Below, piece by piece: positions 1 through 8,958 of a stretch of DNA of 64,000 nucleotides (its first letter is position 1; every line of letters starts with the position of its first letter). The position numbers and the translations under genes are program-made. Below the pieces are notes generated by a model. The model did not search any database. It was not told the origin of the DNA and was given only the letters and a program-made list of their open reading frames with translations. Origin of the DNA: GCA-002050365 sp038235165 (GTDB lineage Bacteria; Acidobacteriota; Blastocatellia; Pyrinomonadales; Pyrinomonadaceae). The stretch is taken from contig JBBSUG010000028.1 in NCBI GenBank assembly GCA_038235165.1, positions 1 through 64,000 on the forward strand. The letters are read 5' to 3'.

Positions 1-132
1 CAAAATATCGAGAAAAAATGGACAATGCCCATTCAGAACTGGAGTTTGGCGATGAATCAAATGGCAATCATTTTTGAAGGACGGCTCCCAATTGCCGGAC
101 TGACAGAAAACTCAATTACACAAAATATCTGA
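1..132 (+). CDS. IS256-family (mutator) transposase, C-terminal fragment
   Basis: The reading frame is open from the window edge to the TGA at 130-132 and encodes 43 residues. It ends with the pattern K-W-T-M-P-I-x-N-W ... N-Q-x-A-I-x-F-E-G-R, which is the typical C-terminal signature of mutator/IS256 transposases. Only the tail is visible, so whether the element is intact cannot be judged. The stop lies 8 nt from the stop of the convergent metallo-hydrolase gene, so the IS end must overlap or abut that gene's 3' end. Confidence 0.8.
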   Translation, partial: QNIEKKWTMPIQNWSLAMNQMAIIFEGRLPIAGLTENSITQNI

Positions 133-139
133 CACCCTC

Positions 140-1060
140 CTACTTTTTCGTCTCTTTCCCATTTTTCATATTTATCGAATAACTGTTGAAAATCGTTTCG
201 ATCCACTTGTCCGTATTGATGAAACCTGTTCCCCAATCTTTATACTTAGCAGGCAGACCGGCTTTTTTGATCTCATCGAGTGATTTCTTTTTCTTCATTT
301 CCTTTCGCACGATGTCTGTCGTATCAATCAGCATTTGATAGTAATCCTTCAAACCGTCGAGCGTGGTGACTTCTCCGTGTCCGGGAATTATCTTCGCGTC
401 AGACGGAATTTGCTGCATCAGTTCGCCGATATTTTTCACCAAACCCGGCACACTGCCGCCGCTGTTTAAATCTACAAAAGGAAAACGTCCGGCAAAAAAT
501 TGGTCGCCGAGATGCACGACGTTTGAAGTGGTAAAGAAAAGCACCGTGTCGCCATCGGTATGCGCGTTAGGGAAATGAACGGCGCGAACTTCTTCACCGT
601 TAAAGTGGATGGAAATACTTTGCCCGTAGGTAATCATCGGCAGTGCAAACTCGGGGAACGGTTTCTCGTTCATTAACAGACGTTTGCGAACATTGTCCTG
701 CGCGATAATCGTACCGGTTCTGCCGAAAATCGGATTTCCGCCCGTGTGATCGCCGTGAAAATGGGTGTTGAAAATAAATCGCGGCGTGTCGGAACCGAGT
801 TCTTTGAGCGCAACTTTTATTTTGTCGGAGATGTTTTCAAACTGGTCGTCAATCATCAACAATCCGTCTTTGCCCGCCGAAACGCCAATATTGCCGCCCT
901 GTCCGTATAAAACGTAAACATTTCCCCCGACCTTTCCGGTCTTAATCGTTACTTCCTGCTGCTCCCGATGAACTTTTTTGCCGGTTATCAACTCGTCGTG
1001 TGCCTGAACGCCAATCATCAACAAACCGATCAGCGCGGCAATTAACACAATTTTTCGCAT
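140..1060 (-). CDS. Exported MBL-fold metallo-hydrolase
   Basis: This 306-residue protein starts with a signal peptide (about residues 1-20, ending V-Q-A). It has the metallo-beta-lactamase metal motif H-F-H-G-D-H at about 100-105, further ligands H167 (N-A-H-T-D-G-D), D186 (H-L-G-D) and H228 (P-G-H-G). It should be a periplasmic di-zinc hydrolase of the cyclase/glyoxalase-like branch; the substrate is unknown. An AGGAGA ribosome site sits just upstream of the start. The lysine-rich tail may be partly shaped by the IS256 end immediately downstream. Confidence 0.85.
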   Translation of the reverse strand: MRKIVLIAALIGLLMIGVQAHDELITGKKVHREQQEVTIKTGKVGGNVYVLYGQGGNIGVSAGKDGLLMIDDQFENISDKIKVALKELGSDTPRFIFNTHFHGDHTGGNPIFGRTGTIIAQDNVRKRLLMNEKPFPEFALPMITYGQSISIHFNGEEVRAVHFPNAHTDGDTVLFFTTSNVVHLGDQFFAGRFPFVDLNSGGSVPGLVKNIGELMQQIPSDAKIIPGHGEVTTLDGLKDYYQMLIDTTDIVRKEMKKKKSLDEIKKAGLPAKYKDWGTGFINTDKWIETIFNSYSINMKNGKETKK

Positions 1061-1101
1061 ATATTCTCCTGAATTTTTAAATTTTGTTTATCTTAGCATA
1101 T

Positions 1102-1407
1102 TCAATCTTCGGTTAATTCATCGAGGTAATTTGCGACGGCGAAGTCTGTCGTTCTTGTATCTTCCAATACGAATAAAATTGCATTTCTGTATGTTTCAGC
1201 CGTCGGTTTTCCGTTGAAACAGGGCGTTTCAATTTCTTCCAAACTCAGATAACTGACCAGACAACTGAGCAGCATCCATAAAAGAATCTCTTCACGGGTG
1301 CCGATTGGATTATGTTTCCAGATAATTTCGCGGTCTTCTTTGATGCCGAGACAAATACGCGCTAATTCCGGCTCACTTATTTTGGTCATTGTTATCATTG
1401 ATAGCAT
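1102..1407 (-). CDS. Hypothetical protein, 101 aa
   Basis: I do not recognise this family. The product is acidic at the C terminus and looks soluble and mostly helical. It lies 41 nt upstream of the metallo-hydrolase gene on the same strand. The start is uncertain: three in-frame ATGs lie within the first seven codons (1407, 1398, 1389), and no clear ribosome site is visible. Its length and ordinary codon composition favour a real gene. Confidence 0.5.
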   Translation of the reverse strand: MLSMITMTKISEPELARICLGIKEDREIIWKHNPIGTREEILLWMLLSCLVSYLSLEEIETPCFNGKPTAETYRNAILFVLEDTRTTDFAVANYLDELTED

Positions 1408-2003
1408 AAATTACTTTTTCATTCAAAAATGGATTAAATTCAAACATCAGCAAGTTTTCGATCAGCTAAAAATGTATGCAAAAAAGTCAAACGCTCTTCG
1501 TATGTATAAAAATAATGCAAGCCGCTCCGCTGCCAAAACCACTGTGTTTCAGCGAAACTACGAGTGGCTAACGTTTGGCACGTCATTTGCAAAGTATCTG
1601 TCGTGGAAAATATCTTTGATAAAGCATATTGACAGCCGCAAAAAGGGAGATCAAGAACAGGGCAGTTGAATCTGGCAGAGAACTACGAACAAGGGGCAGT
1701 TTTTATGTCAATTACAGTGGAAAAAAGGTTATGGACATTTACGTACAAAATTGTCTTTCTTAAAGTTGTAATTGACAGAAATATTTTCAGCGGAAGGATT
1801 GGTTTTTATCGAACAGATATTTCGGGAACAGAGGACTATGATCCGGTTTTTTTGGTAAATCAAAAACGGTTCATCTAAATTGTCTGGATTGCAGGCAAAG
1901 CAGGCAGTTCAATGTAAAAAAACTCGGAGAATTTTATTATTCAGCAGGTAATAAAAATTTTTTAATTTTAGTTTCTAATTTTATATTTTGATTTTGAACA
2001 CTC
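1408..2003. other. Gene-poor stretch, about 600 nt
   Basis: No reading frame here looks like a protein I can support. Short frames at 1298-1669 and 1666-1878 (+) lack recognisable motifs and good ribosome sites. The stretch is AT-rich and may hold the remains of an older gene. It ends in the terminator at 2004-2040. Confidence 0.4.
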
Positions 2004-2040
2004 AGCCGAAATTCATTTTTTGTGAACTTCGGCTTTTTTC
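2004..2040 (+). terminator. Rho-independent terminator
   Basis: A 7-bp stem (AGCCGAA at 2004-2010 with TTCGGCT at 2028-2034) is followed by a run of T. No good plus-strand gene lies directly upstream, so it may serve a decayed gene or a short transcript from 1408-2003. Confidence 0.6.
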
Positions 2041-2158
2041 GATTTAAAAGTCAATCGTCGGTTGGCGACGGCAAACAAAAAGATTAAAGTAGCTGTGATG
2101 GGTTAACATTGCTGGAAGCTGAGGAAATAAAGCCGGGCGGAGCAAACAGGAACAAATA

Positions 2159-2347
2159 ATGGCAAAAGAGAAAAAAAGACCGAGCAAAAATGCAAAAGCG
2201 GCGCAAAAGCTGCTCAACAATTCAAAACTTCTGGCAACGGTAAAAGCGGCTAACGAAGAGGAAGGAGACCAACCTTTTAATGCGGAAAACAGTTCGCAGA
2301 AACAAGCTGCGCCGATCAAAGTGCGACCGGAAAAGAAACGCGGCTAA
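2159..2347 (+). CDS. Small lysine-rich hypothetical protein, 62 aa
   Basis: The product is short, basic and alanine/lysine-rich, with no cysteines and no membrane segment; it resembles small nucleic-acid-associated or disordered proteins, but I cannot assign a family. The start overlaps the stop of a short upstream frame (TAATG arrangement), and an ACAGGA element lies 5' of the ATG. The convergent rsmE gene ends 16 nt away. Confidence 0.5.
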   Translation: MAKEKKRPSKNAKAAQKLLNNSKLLATVKAANEEEGDQPFNAENSSQKQAAPIKVRPEKKRG

Positions 2348-2363
2348 GTTTACCTGGGGATAA

Positions 2364-3080
2364 TTATGCAAAGTCGCCAAAACGGTTCTGCAAAACTGCC
2401 GCGATGGAAATAACGGCAGTCTCTGCCCGCAAAATTCTGCCGCCGAAAGTCACGATTTGAAAATCGCGCGCCCGTGCCGCTTCGATTTCCGCATCTTCCC
2501 AACCTCCTTCGGCACCGATCACAGCGGTAATCTTTTTGGCATATTTTACGAGGGAAAAACTTTCACCGCTTCTTTCGGTAAACAAAATTTTTGTGCCGTC
2601 CGCCATTGCTGTAAATTCTTCAAAATCAACCGGGGCATCAATCGGCATCAGCGCGGCGCGTCCACACTGTTTGGTTGCATCAATGATGATTTTTCGCCAG
2701 CGTTCGAGTTTTTTGCCGTCGCCTTTGATTTTGACATCGGTACGCCGCGTGTTGAGCGGAACGATTCGTTTTACCCCAAGTTCGACGGCTTTCTGGACGA
2801 TTAAATCAAATTTTTCACCTTTTAAGAGTGCGACGGCTATAGTTAAATCTAAATTTGATTCAGGCGCAGTAGGCGATACTTCCTCGATAATTTTCAAATC
2901 GGTTTCTTTTTTTGCAATCTTTTCGACAAGACATAGAAACTCTCTGCCCGTGCCGTCGAAAACCCGTATTTCACCGCCTTCGCGCAAACGCAGAACGTCG
3001 CGCAAATGTCTTGTTTCTTCAAAACCGAGCGCGACGTTTGATTGGTTAAATTTTTCGGTCGGTGCGTAAAATCGGCGCAT
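2364..3080 (-). CDS. rsmE: 16S rRNA (uracil1498-N3)-methyltransferase RsmE
   Basis: The protein (238 residues) matches RsmE in length and layout: an N-terminal PUA-like part (R-R-F-Y-A-P, then H-L-R-D-V-L-R) and a C-terminal SPOUT methyltransferase. The knotted SAM site is clear (G-A-E-G-G-W near 190, and G-G-R-I-L-R-A-E-T-A near 215). It methylates U1498 of 16S rRNA with SAM. The gene follows the 142-residue hypothetical at 3104-3532 by 23 nt and is probably cotranscribed with it. Confidence 0.93.
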   Translation of the reverse strand: MRRFYAPTEKFNQSNVALGFEETRHLRDVLRLREGGEIRVFDGTGREFLCLVEKIAKKETDLKIIEEVSPTAPESNLDLTIAVALLKGEKFDLIVQKAVELGVKRIVPLNTRRTDVKIKGDGKKLERWRKIIIDATKQCGRAALMPIDAPVDFEEFTAMADGTKILFTERSGESFSLVKYAKKITAVIGAEGGWEDAEIEAARARDFQIVTFGGRILRAETAVISIAAVLQNRFGDFA

Positions 3081-3103
3081 AATCCGGCGGGACAGTCAAA
3101 CTT

Positions 3104-3532
3104 TTACTGTTTGGTCGAACGTTTTGCGAGATTCATCAAATCTTCGGGCATCCATTTGCTCATGTTTTTTGCTTCGGCTTCGGCGATTCCCCGGTGACGG
3201 TTGCGCCATTCTTTCTCGGGCGCATCTTCGCGCATTGATTCTTTCGGGTAGTTCTCAACCTGTTCGAGACTGATGATGATGCCGTGAGCAATCTCTTCCC
3301 AATTTTCGGTTTGAATGCCGCGCAAAACGACCGGCAGTCCTGCCGTCCAATCTTCTTCGGGCGCGATGTTATCGTATTCGGGAATCGTCAAAAATGCGGA
3401 TTTGGGAAACGGTTTACCACTGAATTCACTGACGATTTGGGTTTTTACGTCTTTGTAAGAGGCGTTCGGATTTGACTTTCTCATTTCCAAAGCGCGGCGG
3501 AAAATGTCGGACACGGTTGCTTGATCGCTCAT
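3104..3532 (-). CDS. Hypothetical protein upstream of rsmE, 142 aa
   Basis: A soluble, charged protein with no recognised domain. The N-terminal 50 residues read as a helical region (D-I-F-R-R-A-L-E-M-R-K). A CTCCTGAATTT tract just 5' of the start, on the complementary strand, gives a good AGGAG ribosome site. The 23-nt spacing to rsmE suggests a two-gene operon. Confidence 0.65.
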   Translation of the reverse strand: MSDQATVSDIFRRALEMRKSNPNASYKDVKTQIVSEFSGKPFPKSAFLTIPEYDNIAPEEDWTAGLPVVLRGIQTENWEEIAHGIIISLEQVENYPKESMREDAPEKEWRNRHRGIAEAEAKNMSKWMPEDLMNLAKRSTKQ

Positions 3533-3660
3533 TGTTAAATCTCCTGAATTTGTAAAACAAAAATCAAACGACAGATTAACACAAATCGGGACAGATAAAA
3601 ACCGATTGAAAATTTCTTGGTGATGTGTGTTAATCTGTGGTTATCCGCCGTAAAAACTTT

Positions 3661-4185
3661 ATGCGAAAAATTATTTATCAATTACATTTGTGGCTCGGCT
3701 TGTTCGTTTCGATTCCCGTTCTCGCCTGGGCGTTGAGCGGGTTTTTATATGCCCTGCCGAATACGGTCGAAGGCGGCAGCGTCGAAAAGATTGATGCGTC
3801 GCGGGTGAAAATCGCTCCGAACGAAGCGATGCAAAAGGCAGATGCGCTTGCCGGTAAACCACTGCCCACGACCGCTTTGACTTTGTTAATGAAGGACGGC
3901 AGACCCGTTTATCAATCAATCGGCGGACTCGGTGCAGATTCGATTTTTATTGATGCGGAAACAGGCGAAACGCAGATGTCTGACCCGCCGAACTTGAAAA
4001 CACAGTTTTTTCGACAGGCTCATTTTTATTATTTCGCCGGTTCGTGGCAGGTTTTGCTGCTGATTTTATTTTCGCTGCTGGCTTGTCTTTCGGCGTTGAC
4101 GGGAATTTATTTGAATTGTGTCCACTGGTTCGGCGGGAGAAGCCGTTACAGAAACGGTTTTACCCGCTCCGATTTAAGAAATTGA
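3661..4185 (+). CDS. PepSY-type membrane protein
   Basis: The protein begins with a transmembrane segment typical of PepSY-associated proteins (H-L-W-L-G-L then P-V-L-A-W-A-L-S-G). A soluble PepSY-like region follows, with an internal F-I-D-A-E-T-G-E motif, and a second membrane helix lies near the C terminus. Such proteins sit in the inner membrane, often with iron uptake or flavin reductase systems. I chose the ATG at 3661 (174 residues); an in-frame GTG at 3637 is possible but begins outside the conserved part. Confidence 0.75.
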   Translation: MRKIIYQLHLWLGLFVSIPVLAWALSGFLYALPNTVEGGSVEKIDASRVKIAPNEAMQKADALAGKPLPTTALTLLMKDGRPVYQSIGGLGADSIFIDAETGETQMSDPPNLKTQFFRQAHFYYFAGSWQVLLLILFSLLACLSALTGIYLNCVHWFGGRSRYRNGFTRSDLRN

Positions 4186-4282
4186 TGCCCCGTTGTTCCG
4201 GCATTTCAAAAGTTTTGATGCTACCTTCTCGACGTTTTTCGGCATCTGAAAATTTAGTCTTTCAATTTCAGGAGTAACCGGA

Positions 4283-4948
4283 ATGAAAATAATTTGGGCA
4301 TTGGCGATTGTGCTTTTGAGTTTTGCATTGGCAGCGGCGCAAAACGAACAGTCACCGCTTCAGGAAAAAGAAATTAAATATAAAGATTGGACTTATAATA
4401 ATGTCCGCGATGGTCAATTGGTGAATTTGCGCGAGTTTACCGCCGGTAAAAAGCTCGTGCTAATCGTTTATTTCGCGCCTTGGTGTCCGAACTGGAAACA
4501 CGAAGCTCCGTTTGCCGAAAAACTTTACGAAAAATATAAAGCGAATGGCTTGGACGTGATCGGTGTCGGCGAATATGACACGGTGGCGGCGATGAAAACC
4601 AATCTCGACGACAAGAACATCACTTTTCCGGTTGTCTATGAATCCGATTCAAAAGATGCCAAGAAAAAAACGCTGCATTATGAATACCGGCAAAAAACCG
4701 GCGACGCGCGCGGTTGGGGTTCACCGTGGAACATCTTTCTCGAACCGGCAAAATTGACCAGAAAAGGCGATGTGCTGACGGAGAAAACATTCGTCGTCAA
4801 CGGTGAACTGATCGAACCGGAAATCGAAAAGTTCGTGCGCGAAAAATTAGGACTGTCTGCCGAAAAAACGAAAGATGAAAAAATGACAAGTAAAACGATC
4901 GAAGTTTGTGAGCCGGAAAAGAAGATCGAAACTTTCAAAAAACCTTAA
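4283..4948 (+). CDS. Exported thioredoxin-fold protein with a single active-site Cys
   Basis: A signal peptide (about residues 1-20, A-L-A-A-A) precedes a TlpA/AhpC-like thioredoxin domain. The usual C-x-x-C is reduced to W-C-P-N-W, so only the first cysteine remains. This argues against disulfide exchange by the standard mechanism and favours a peroxiredoxin-like or structural role. A lysine/glutamate-rich tail with one more Cys follows the domain. AGGAG at 4270-4274 is a strong ribosome site. It may be cotranscribed with the PepSY gene 97 nt upstream. Confidence 0.8.
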   Translation: MKIIWALAIVLLSFALAAAQNEQSPLQEKEIKYKDWTYNNVRDGQLVNLREFTAGKKLVLIVYFAPWCPNWKHEAPFAEKLYEKYKANGLDVIGVGEYDTVAAMKTNLDDKNITFPVVYESDSKDAKKKTLHYEYRQKTGDARGWGSPWNIFLEPAKLTRKGDVLTEKTFVVNGELIEPEIEKFVREKLGLSAEKTKDEKMTSKTIEVCEPEKKIETFKKP

Positions 4949-4969
4949 CAAAAAGGGAAATTTTTGCAG

Positions 4970-5671
4970 ATGCTTAACTATCAAGAAAAAATTGACAAGT
5001 GCGGTTTTGCTTCCGTTGCGCCAATAATTAATGAAGACCAGATTGAGAGGCTCATCGAATGTTTGTCGAAAGTTAATGCGGCTCCCGATAAAAGAAATGG
5101 TTCGATCTACGGCGTAAAAAATATTTTGAATTTATCACCTGAAGTTGGCAAACTGGCGGAAGACAGCAAAGTTAAAAATTTAGTTCAACTCATTATCGGC
5201 AAATCCGCTCAACCGGTGCGGGCAACTTTTTTCAATAAAACTCCCGACGCAAATTGGAAAGTTCCGTGGCATCAGGATTTAACGATAGCGGTCAAAGAAA
5301 AGCGTGAAACTGATGGATTTTCGGCGTGGACTCTGAAAGCAAATATTCATCACGTTCAGCCGCCTGTTTCGATTTTGGAAAAGATGCTGACTATTCGTAT
5401 TCATCTTGACGAAACAGATGAGAGCAACGGCGCGTTAAAGATTTTACCGTGTTCACATAAAAACGGACGATTGAGCGCGGTAGAAATTCAGGACTTGAGA
5501 AGTGCCAAAAAAGTCGAGGTTTGCCGGGTCGAACGTGGCGGGGCATTCTTGATGCGACCGCTTTCAGTTCATTCGTCTTCTGCCGTCACATATCCAACGC
5601 ATCGGCGCGTCATTCACATCGAGTTTTCGGCGGAAATTTTACCGAACGGTTTGGAATATTATGGCTCGTAA
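4970..5671 (+). CDS. Phytanoyl-CoA dioxygenase (PhyH)-family protein
   Basis: This is a non-heme Fe(II)/2-oxoglutarate oxygenase-like protein. The iron-binding H-x-D is visible as W-H-Q-D-L at about residues 102-106, and the distal His and 2-OG-binding Arg are plausibly in V-H-S-S-S ... R-R-V-I-H-I-E-F. The substrate is unknown. The start may be this ATG or the in-frame TTG at 4964, which is closer to the GGGA ribosome site. The 3' end overlaps the next gene by 11 nt, indicating coupling with the VWA gene. Confidence 0.8.
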   Translation: MLNYQEKIDKCGFASVAPIINEDQIERLIECLSKVNAAPDKRNGSIYGVKNILNLSPEVGKLAEDSKVKNLVQLIIGKSAQPVRATFFNKTPDANWKVPWHQDLTIAVKEKRETDGFSAWTLKANIHHVQPPVSILEKMLTIRIHLDETDESNGALKILPCSHKNGRLSAVEIQDLRSAKKVEVCRVERGGAFLMRPLSVHSSSAVTYPTHRRVIHIEFSAEILPNGLEYYGS

Positions 5672-6725
5672 GATGTTAGTTATATTATTTTTACTCGCAA
5701 TTTCCGTGATTGCTTTCGCGCAGTCGGGGCGCGTCAAACCCCCTGAAACGCCGCCCGTCAAACCGCCGCCGGGTATTGTTTACATTCCGACGCAGACGAA
5801 AGTCGAAACTCCTAATCCGAATGTTTCACCGACTCCGCCAGTCAAGATTGAGGAACCAGATGGCGATGTAATTAGTGTTGATTCAACGCTGGTGCCGATT
5901 CCCGTTTCGGTTTTGGGCGCGGACGGACAAGCCGTGGCAAATCTCAAACTTGAAGATTTTGAATTGCAGATTGACGGTAAACAGGCGGAAATCAGTGAAC
6001 TGTCTCGTTCGGATTCCCCGGTGCGGCTGGCACTTTTGTTTGATAACAGTTCGAGCGCGACGCTGGCGCGGGATTTTGAGAAGAAAGCCGCCATCCGATT
6101 TTTCAAACGGGTTCTGCGTCCCGAAAAAGACCTCACCGCACTTTATTCGGTGCAAACCGGGACGCGGCTCGAACAGCCTTTGACGAAAAATATTTCGCAG
6201 TTGACGAACGCCATTGAGAATTTTTCGGTTCCGGCAGGTGCGACCGCCCTGCTTGATGCGATTATCACCGCCGCCGAATATTTGAAAGCAGAGGATGGTC
6301 GCCGCGTCATCGTGATTGTTTCCGACGGTGAAGATACAATTTCGGATGCGACTTTTGATGATGCGGTCAAAGCCGTCCAATCCCGCAACTGTCAAATTTA
6401 CGTCGTTAAAACAAAGGATTTTGAAAATTTCAAACGCACCGGACAGCGGATTGGCAACGCCAATATTCGCGCACTTTCGGCGGAGCATCGAATGCGGGAA
6501 ATTACCTCGCAAACCGGCGGCGCGGTCTATTCGCCGATTGATGAAAAAGAACTGGATCAAGCGTTTAATCAAATCTCCGCCGAACTTTCACAACAGTATG
6601 TTTTAGATTATTATCCCGAAAATACGGACAAAAGCGTCCAATTTCACAATATTTCACTAAAGATAAAAAACCGCGAAAACCTAACCGTCCGCACCCGCAA
6701 CGGCTATTACATTACTAAAAGGTAG
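5661..6725 (+). CDS. Secreted VWFA-related domain protein (acidobacterial type)
   Basis: A signal peptide (1-20), a proline-rich linker (about 25-62) and a von Willebrand factor A domain are visible. The MIDAS motif D-N-S-S-S begins at about residue 128, and a later I-V-S-D-G-E-D-T matches the VWA core. This agrees with the VWFA-related family expanded in Acidobacteriota (TIGR03436-like). It probably mediates metal-dependent protein binding outside the cytoplasmic membrane. It overlaps the PhyH gene by 11 nt. Confidence 0.88.
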   Translation: MARKMLVILFLLAISVIAFAQSGRVKPPETPPVKPPPGIVYIPTQTKVETPNPNVSPTPPVKIEEPDGDVISVDSTLVPIPVSVLGADGQAVANLKLEDFELQIDGKQAEISELSRSDSPVRLALLFDNSSSATLARDFEKKAAIRFFKRVLRPEKDLTALYSVQTGTRLEQPLTKNISQLTNAIENFSVPAGATALLDAIITAAEYLKAEDGRRVIVIVSDGEDTISDATFDDAVKAVQSRNCQIYVVKTKDFENFKRTGQRIGNANIRALSAEHRMREITSQTGGAVYSPIDEKELDQAFNQISAELSQQYVLDYYPENTDKSVQFHNISLKIKNRENLTVRTRNGYYITKR

Positions 6726-6729
6726 ATTT

Positions 6730-6808
6730 TAAATTCAAGGTTCAAGATTTTGAGAAAGAATTTCATTGAGGCTTCTCAAGTCTTCAATCTGAAACCTGGA
6801 ACCTCAGA
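6730..6808. repeat. Snap-back heptamer repeat between convergent genes
   Basis: The left arm is built of degenerate 7-bp units (TTCAAGG, TTCAAGA, TTTTGAG) and the right arm holds roughly complementary units (TCTCAAG, TCTTCAA, AACCTGGAACC). It lies exactly between convergent genes and could fold as a bidirectional terminator. Similar elements recur across the window. Confidence 0.55.
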
Positions 6809-6817
6809 TTCCAAGCG

Positions 6818-8227
6818 TCAGTCGCGGACGTGAATGTCGTAGGATTTTATTTTTGAATTCAGAGTAGTCGCATTCAGACCTAGAAGACGAGCGGCGCGGG
6901 ATTGGTGTCCGCCGGTTTGGTCGAGTGCGCGGCTGATTAAATCCGTTTCAAAACGCCGCACTTCATTGTAAAAATTTACTCCGCGGGCAATGTCAATTCG
7001 CTCCGAATGTCCGTTGCCGTCAATTATCATATCCCGCGCCAAATTCGGATCACGTACTTCCGAGCGCAGACAATCAATCGTAATTTCATCGGTCAGTGCG
7101 ATGACGACGGCACGTTCGATAATATTTTCGAGTTCGCGCACATTTCCCGGATAATAATAATTTTCGAGCAGTGAGAGAACCGTCGGCGACAAACTTTCAG
7201 AGATGTTTCTGGAGTTTTCCTCGTTATATTTACGAATAAAATGCTGGGCGAGCGGCAGAATGTCTTCACGTCGTTCGCGGAGCGGCGGCAGTTCAATCGG
7301 CACTACCGACAGGCGATAATATAAATCTTCGCGGAAATTTCCGTTTCTGACAGCTTCTTTCAAGTCAACATTGGTTGCGGCAATGATTCGGACATCAACC
7401 TTTGTCAACGTTGTGTCGCCAATCGGCGTAAATTCTCTTTCCTGAATAACGCGCAGCAATCGCACCTGTGTTTCAGGACGCAAATCGCCGATTTCATCCA
7501 AGAAAATCGAACCGCCGTCAGCAACTTCAAACAAACCCTTTTTGGCGGAAACTGCTCCGGTGAACGCGCCTTTCGTATGTCCGAAAAGTTCACTTTCCAA
7601 AAGGTCTGAAGGAATATTCGAACAATTGACGACGACGAACGGCATTTCGGCGCGAGCCGAAGATTCGTGAATTGATTTAGCGGCGAGTTCTTTGCCCGTT
7701 CCCGATTCACCCGTAATTAAAACGGTCGAACGCGCCGGGGCGACTCTTTCGATCAAACGAAAAATATTTTCCATTTTGTCGGAACGCCCGACAATCGCAT
7801 CGCGTTTGACCGAGCGGGACATCGCCTGCCGCAGCGAAACGCGCTCTTCTTCCTTGCGCCGCCGCTTGATGCCTCTCGACACGAGAGCGACAATCTGTTC
7901 GTTTTGGAACGGTTTGCGAATAATTCCCGTCGCACCTTTTTCCCACGCCGAAATCGCCGTGTCGAACGTCGCGTAAGCCGTAATCATCAGCACGACCGCC
8001 GCTTCGTCTAACTTGATGATCTCTTCAAGCGCGGTCAAGCCGCCGATTCCCGGCATCGAAACGTCCATCAAAACCAAATCATAAGGCTTGTTTTGATAAG
8101 CTTCAAGTGCTTCTTCGCCCGTTTTTGCCAAATCAATCTTATAACCTGCGCCCGTCAGAATCGTTTCCAACACATCGCGCATTATTTCTTCATCGTCGCA
8201 AATTAAAACTGAACCCTTCTTCGCCAT
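6818..8227 (-). CDS. Sigma-54-dependent NtrC-family response regulator
   Basis: The protein (469 residues) has three parts. The receiver domain carries phospho-acceptor D55 (L-M-D-V-S-M-P-G). The AAA+ domain has Walker A G-E-S-G-T-G-K-E at about 173-180 and the sigma-54 loop G-A-F-T-G-A at about 220-225. The C terminus is a Fis-type helix-turn-helix (A-A-R-L-L-G-L-N). It should activate sigma-54 promoters on phosphorylation. No histidine kinase is adjacent, so the partner is elsewhere. Confidence 0.95.
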   Translation of the reverse strand: MAKKGSVLICDDEEIMRDVLETILTGAGYKIDLAKTGEEALEAYQNKPYDLVLMDVSMPGIGGLTALEEIIKLDEAAVVLMITAYATFDTAISAWEKGATGIIRKPFQNEQIVALVSRGIKRRRKEEERVSLRQAMSRSVKRDAIVGRSDKMENIFRLIERVAPARSTVLITGESGTGKELAAKSIHESSARAEMPFVVVNCSNIPSDLLESELFGHTKGAFTGAVSAKKGLFEVADGGSIFLDEIGDLRPETQVRLLRVIQEREFTPIGDTTLTKVDVRIIAATNVDLKEAVRNGNFREDLYYRLSVVPIELPPLRERREDILPLAQHFIRKYNEENSRNISESLSPTVLSLLENYYYPGNVRELENIIERAVVIALTDEITIDCLRSEVRDPNLARDMIIDGNGHSERIDIARGVNFYNEVRRFETDLISRALDQTGGHQSRAARLLGLNATTLNSKIKSYDIHVRD

Positions 8228-8342
8228 AACAATTGTGTATAAATCTAAAATTCCTTTCGTGTCGTTTATTGTGTATCTTCAATCGTAAATCTAAAAATAA
8301 AAAAACAAACTGCGATTCACGCTTGAAGATTTACGATAGACT

Positions 8343-8927
8343 ATGATTTACGACAAATTCGCCAAAAAGTATGATAATTTTTTCGCGCCGTTTGAACGCC
8401 GCTTTTTATCAAGGTGGCGCAGAGAAACTCTCGCTCATTTGCCGGAAAACGCACATATTTTGGAAGTGGGTGCGGGAACCGGGGCAAATTTTCGACATTA
8501 TCCGCTTTGTAAAAAAGCCGTCGCCGGTGAAATTTCGCACAAAATGCTCGAAATTGCGAAGTGCAAAACCGACTTTATCAAGCTCGTCCAAGCTGATGCC
8601 GAAATTCTGCCGTTTGATACAAATTCTTTTGATGCAGCTTTTGCCACATTAGTTTTTTGTTCAATTGCGAAACCTGCAGACGCTTTTCGAGAATTAGCGA
8701 GAGTCGTCAAACCGAACGGGAAAATAATTCTTCTCGAACACGTTCGCCCGAAAGGTTTACACGGTTATTTGTTCGACGCTCTAAATGTTTTAACCGTTAA
8801 ATTGATTGACGATCATTTCAATCGGCGAACGGCAGAAATTGCGGAGCAGTCAGGTTTGCAAGTTATCGAAGTAAAAGAAAAAGCGTTCGGTATCGTTAAT
8901 TTGATCGTCTGCAAAGTGATAAAATAA
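8343..8927 (+). CDS. Class I SAM-dependent methyltransferase (UbiE-like)
   Basis: A 194-residue Rossmann-fold methyltransferase with motif I I-L-E-V-G-A-G-T-G-A-N at about 39-49, an acidic motif II region, and the post-I pattern D-A-D-A-E-I-L-P-F-D. The layout resembles the UbiE/PmtA branch that methylates quinones or phosphatidylethanolamine, but the substrate cannot be fixed from sequence. An 11-bp inverted repeat (8282-8292 with 8327-8337) lies in the divergent promoter region shared with the NtrC-type gene. Confidence 0.85.
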   Translation: MIYDKFAKKYDNFFAPFERRFLSRWRRETLAHLPENAHILEVGAGTGANFRHYPLCKKAVAGEISHKMLEIAKCKTDFIKLVQADAEILPFDTNSFDAAFATLVFCSIAKPADAFRELARVVKPNGKIILLEHVRPKGLHGYLFDALNVLTVKLIDDHFNRRTAEIAEQSGLQVIEVKEKAFGIVNLIVCKVIK

Positions 8928-8958
8928 GCAAAGATTTTTTTACTGCAAACAGAAACGG

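Noticed and set aside
1298..1878. Two plus-strand frames of 123 and 70 codons
   Set aside because: No motifs or good ribosome sites; the first overlaps a better candidate on the opposite strand.
2044..2158. Possible riboswitch or structured leader before the 62-residue gene
   Set aside because: A CGTCG/CGACG hairpin and short G/C-rich words are present, but I could not match them to a known riboswitch or find a second convincing stem.
5883..6572. 229-codon minus-strand frame opposite the VWA gene
   Set aside because: It is the complement of a well-supported secreted VWA protein, has Arg/Asn-rich composition typical of shadow frames, and no ribosome site.
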